From: Omnitrophica bacterium RIFOXYB12_FULL_50_7
GTDB taxonomy: Bacteria > Omnitrophota > Omnitrophia > Omnitrophales > Aquincolibacteriaceae
Reading direction: 5' to 3'
Length of the DNA: 6,129 nucleotides
Assembly (NCBI GenBank): GCA_001804345.1
Contig: MHFU01000084.1
Coordinates: 1-6,129 of the forward strand
Shown here: one piece after another, positions 4,001 through 6,129 of the stretch
How positions within the stretch are numbered: the stretch's first letter is position 1
How the letters are laid out: each line of letters starts with the position of its first letter
The notes under the pieces: model-generated
Told to the model about the DNA's origin: nothing
Database searches by the model: none
Seen by the model: the letters and a program-made list of their open reading frames with translations, nothing else
Made by a program: the position numbers and the translations under genes

Positions 4001-6129
4001 ATGACAAACGCAACTAAAAAAATCATTAGTTTGGTTACGCTTGCTTGCTTTGTGATGACGCAAAGTATCAGCGCCAATCCAGGGGCCGGGATAGACATGG
4101 TTCGTCCTCAGGAAACGCCGTCATTTCTCCAGATCGATATCCCATCCGAGCTTGCAACGCTCGATGGCCTTTTTGAAGCTCCCTCAAGTCCAGATCCTCG
4201 ACTGATCCTTCATATCCAAAACGCGCACGCGAATTACGGTGCTCAGCAGAAGATCAAACAACTTCTCCAATATTTTGAAAAGACCTATGCCATCAAAACT
4301 ATTTTTGTCGAAGGTGCTTCTGAAGACCTCAATCCCGACTACCTCAAAATGTTCCCGGATAAGGAACGGAACGCTAAGCTCGCGGATTTCCTGGCAAAGC
4401 AGGGAGAGCTGACTGGAGCGGAACTCTTCATCCTTGAAAAGGATGAAGAGCGGGGAACCCCACAGGGGCCTGGCATGAGCGGCCAGGCGGGGAATGGGGA
4501 ACGTGGAATGCAAGTCGCAAGTCGCTCGTCTCTAGTCGCTGGTCCCAATTCCAATCAATCGGAGCAACGCGAAGACTGGGGCCATCCTGGCTACAATCAA
4601 TCAAGAGATAATAAAAGTCAGGATGGTAAAAAACTAGCGACTAGCGACCAGTCCCCAGCGACTGCGCGTGCGTTTGGTATCGAAAACGCGGCGCTTTACC
4701 GCGAGAATTACGAAGCTCTCAAGAAAGTATTCGGTGCTGAGACCGCGGTCAACCGCTATCTGGGCGGGTTCGAAAGCCGCCTCGATGGTTTAGCTTCCAA
4801 GGTCTTCACGCCGGATCTCCGCAAGCTTCTTCTGGAATGGAAAAAATTCGAAAAAGGCCACCGCGAATTCATGCCGTATGTTCATGCTCTCGCTGCGGAA
4901 GCGAAGCGGATCCTTGGTCTCGATCTGGAGAGCCTTTTCGCCCAGGTCGAGTGGCCGCAGATCACGCGCCTTCTGGTGCTTCAGACCCTGGAGAAAGATC
5001 TGAACACGGAGAAAGGTTTGTCCGAGAAGGCTACACTCGTGCAGTTCCTCAAAGAGAAAAAAGTCCCAGGGAAACTGGTAGGGGCTATTGAGAATTTCCA
5101 GGACGCGCGCGTCAGCGTCCTTCGAAGTACTGCCGATGGAAAGTCCGGGCAAGCCAGCCCGCGTGACCTCATGGAACAGCTTGTTACCGAAGCCGGGCCC
5201 AAGGGTTTCCGGTTTTCCGATTATCCCGACTTCAGCCTTTATGCTGGTTACCTGATCCTTAAAAGCGAGCTCGATCCCAAAGGTCTCTTCGACGAGATCA
5301 GGGGATTGTTTACGCAGGTTCTGGATAAGTTGGCGGAAACGGGTACCCCCTCACCCAACCCTCTCCCCCAACGTGGGGGAGAGGAGAAAGATGAGGGGGA
5401 AGCTCGTAGACCTAATTTTCAAAAAGATCTACTCGAAATTTATCGTGATGAAGAGTTAGTACGCAAACTTCTGAATCTCGAACTCACCCGCAAGAACTGG
5501 CAGGAAGTCCTTGCAAAAAAAGACTTGATCGAACCAAACACGCTGGTGGGAAGGCTGAAAAAACTTGGCGCGGCGGTTAACGAGCAACGCGCAACGGGGC
5601 AAGTCGCTAGTCGCTTGTCTCTAGTCTCTGGTCCCAATTCCAAAGTGCCAGCGACCAGCGACCAGTCACCAGCGACTGGGACATCCGGTAAAAACTCGAA
5701 TAAAAACGCCAAATTCCGTGCCAAGGTTGTCGAAGTCCAGGACGCGGCCTATGCTTTTTATGAAGCCGCCCGCAAGCGCGAAGAAGTTTTCTACGAGAAG
5801 ATCGATTCTGTGATGCGGGAAGGGTCTCTCTCCAAGGCGGTGCTGATCACGGGGGGATTTCACACAGACGGTATCACCGAGCTCCTGCGCGAGCATGAGG
5901 TGAGTTACGGCATTCTCACCCCGCGCCTTTCCGAAAAATCCGACGAGCATCTTTACCGTTCCGTCATGCTTCAAAATCAGCCAAGCGTTTTTGAATTGTC
6001 CTATTTAGAAGCCGCATCGCGACTGATCGGATGGGCAGCCCGAGTGGATCAAGTCGGTGAAAAAGAAGCGCTTGATGGCATGAGAATTATTTTGCAGGGG
6101 ATCAGCGTCGCCGGAGAATTCCGGACGAT
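4001..6129 (+). CDS. Exported protein with TraB/ChaN-like motifs, 3' end beyond window
   Basis: An open frame of 709 codons with no stop before the edge. ATG 4001 is the first possible start, 6 nt after an in-frame TAG (3992-3994). It gives a Sec signal peptide: KK at 6-7, hydrophobic 8-20, likely cleavage after SISA (22-25). Mature-part motifs are LILHIQNAHANYGAQQKI (68-85), IFVEGAS (101-107, Glu104) and VLITGGFHTDGI (614-625). This order, a His-rich strand end, then an acidic one, then GxxH near the end, recalls the EreA/ChaN/TraB-TIKI superfamily of putative metal-dependent hydrolases. The assignment rests on motifs alone and the substrate is unknown. Residues 224-445 appear largely helical. 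Three repeat-encoded segments (about 150-223, 449-466, 527-561) interrupt it. An ordinary helix-rich secreted protein of unknown function is the alternative. Confidence 0.85.
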   Translation, partial: MTNATKKIISLVTLACFVMTQSISANPGAGIDMVRPQETPSFLQIDIPSELATLDGLFEAPSSPDPRLILHIQNAHANYGAQQKIKQLLQYFEKTYAIKTIFVEGASEDLNPDYLKMFPDKERNAKLADFLAKQGELTGAELFILEKDEERGTPQGPGMSGQAGNGERGMQVASRSSLVAGPNSNQSEQREDWGHPGYNQSRDNKSQDGKKLATSDQSPATARAFGIENAALYRENYEALKKVFGAETAVNRYLGGFESRLDGLASKVFTPDLRKLLLEWKKFEKGHREFMPYVHALAAEAKRILGLDLESLFAQVEWPQITRLLVLQTLEKDLNTEKGLSEKATLVQFLKEKKVPGKLVGAIENFQDARVSVLRSTADGKSGQASPRDLMEQLVTEAGPKGFRFSDYPDFSLYAGYLILKSELDPKGLFDEIRGLFTQVLDKLAETGTPSPNPLPQRGGEEKDEGEARRPNFQKDLLEIYRDEELVRKLLNLELTRKNWQEVLAKKDLIEPNTLVGRLKKLGAAVNEQRATGQVASRLSLVSGPNSKVPATSDQSPATGTSGKNSNKNAKFRAKVVEVQDAAYAFYEAARKREEVFYEKIDSVMREGSLSKAVLITGGFHTDGITELLREHEVSYGILTPRLSEKSDEHLYRSVMLQNQPSVFELSYLEAASRLIGWAARVDQVGEKEALDGMRIILQGISVAGEFRT
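4458..4492. repeat. GCCTGGC/GCCAGGC palindrome in the exported-protein gene
   Basis: GCCTGGC (4468-4474) and GCCAGGC (4482-4488) are perfect 7-bp arms around a 7-nt loop, flanked on both sides by CCCC/GGGG stretches (CCCC at 4458-4461 opposite GGGG at 4489-4492). The frame stays open, encoding Gly/Gln-rich sequence. It directly precedes the heptamer pair at 4513-4667, forming one composite insertion of about 220 nt. Confidence 0.6.
4513..4667. repeat. Paired heptamer repeat, AGTCGCT/AGCGACT family, with an internal palindrome
   Basis: Left arm 4513-4554: AGTCGCA, AGTCGCT, CGTCTCT, AGTCGCT, GGTCCCA, ATTCCAA. Right arm 4633-4667: two ACTAGCG units, then ACCAGTC, CCCAGCG and ACTGCGC, roughly complementary to the left arm. 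The 78 nt between them contain CCATCCTG (4582-4589) facing CAGGATGG (4619-4626), probably another repeat. The stretch 4511-4554 matches 5600-5643 at 41 of 44 bases. In frame throughout, encoding residues 171-222. Confidence 0.85.
5346..5399. repeat. CCTCTCCCC-type double-stem palindrome in the exported-protein gene
   Basis: Inner arms 5360-5370 (CCTCTCCCCCA) and 5374-5384 (TGGGGGAGAGG) are perfect with loop ACG. Outer arms CCCCCTCA (5346-5353) and TGAGGGGG (5392-5399) are perfect too. It encodes TPSPNPLPQRGGEEKDEG (449-466), a charged, low-complexity linker between helices. It is the same class as 2726-2767 in pcrA but read in a different frame. Confidence 0.9.
5580..5684. repeat. Long paired heptamer array, AGTCGCT/AGCGACC family
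   Basis: Fifteen blocks hold a single 7-nt register over 105 nt. They begin ACGAGCA and ACGCGCA, pass through AGTCGCT-like units (5602-5636), and switch to the complementary AGCGACC type at about 5650 without losing register. 105 nt equals 35 codons, so the frame is kept (residues 527-561). The left part is nearly identical to 4511-4554. It lies in a linker before the final GGFH-containing domain. Confidence 0.85.

Noticed and set aside
4037..4048. Lipobox at Cys16 of the exported protein (TLAC)
   Set aside because: Threonine at -3 and a very short hydrophobic stretch before it; cleavage after SISA (22-25) by signal peptidase I fits better.
3898..4098. Small hydrophobic minus-strand frame (66 codons) resembling a membrane peptide
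   Set aside because: It is the reverse of the AT-rich leader and signal-peptide codons of the exported-protein gene; hydrophobicity arises from that, and no ribosome binding site supports it.
3085..5684. Possible CRISPR array from recurring AGCGACC/AGTCGCT words
   Set aside because: Units are 7 nt, contiguous and degenerate, without spacers, and lie inside open coding frames.

Overview
The window looks like part of a bacterial chromosome from the PVC superphylum. Candidatus Omnitrophota is my best guess. Three things point there: a small protein matching the Planctomycetes/Verrucomicrobia-type Minf_1886 family as I remember it, a secreted protein with a TraB/ChaN-like motif set of a kind I associate with Omnitrophota, and heavy loading of short palindromic repeats inside and between genes. 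No database search was possible, so the lineage is an inference.

Four genes are present, all on the + strand: a LipM/LplA-type lipoyl-transfer enzyme (62-814), a Minf_1886-like conserved protein (902-1285), a full-length UvrD/PcrA helicase (1366-3675), and a large exported protein that runs off the right edge (4001 to beyond 6129). The first three are closely spaced and could be co-transcribed, although their intergenic gaps are almost entirely repeat DNA. A 325-bp non-coding stretch follows the helicase. It holds a perfect 44-nt palindrome, a weak terminator candidate and an AT-rich leader, and it separates the fourth gene as its own transcription unit. The genes do not form a recognisable pathway (lipoylation, unknown, DNA repair, envelope/exported).

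The striking content is the repeats. At least six loci are arrays of degenerate 7-nt units, usually as two arms in opposite orientation so that they fold into hairpins. They fall into three sequence families: TTACCGC-like, GTCCATG/GACCACA-like, and AGCGACC/AGTCGCT-like. They occur both between genes and in frame inside pcrA and the exported-protein gene. Three other palindrome types are also inserted in frame: CCTCTCCCC-type, CTGCCTGCC-type and GGGGACAGGC-type. Seven or more in-frame insertions lengthen three of the four proteins at places that look like surface loops or linkers. Because 7 is not a multiple of 3, each heptamer family encodes one cyclic seven-residue peptide in every frame of a strand, so a family without stops can land anywhere. 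Two copies in the exported-protein gene each replace a would-be in-frame TAG at the same heptamer position, with different bases.

No tRNA, rRNA, CRISPR array, transposase or integrase was seen.
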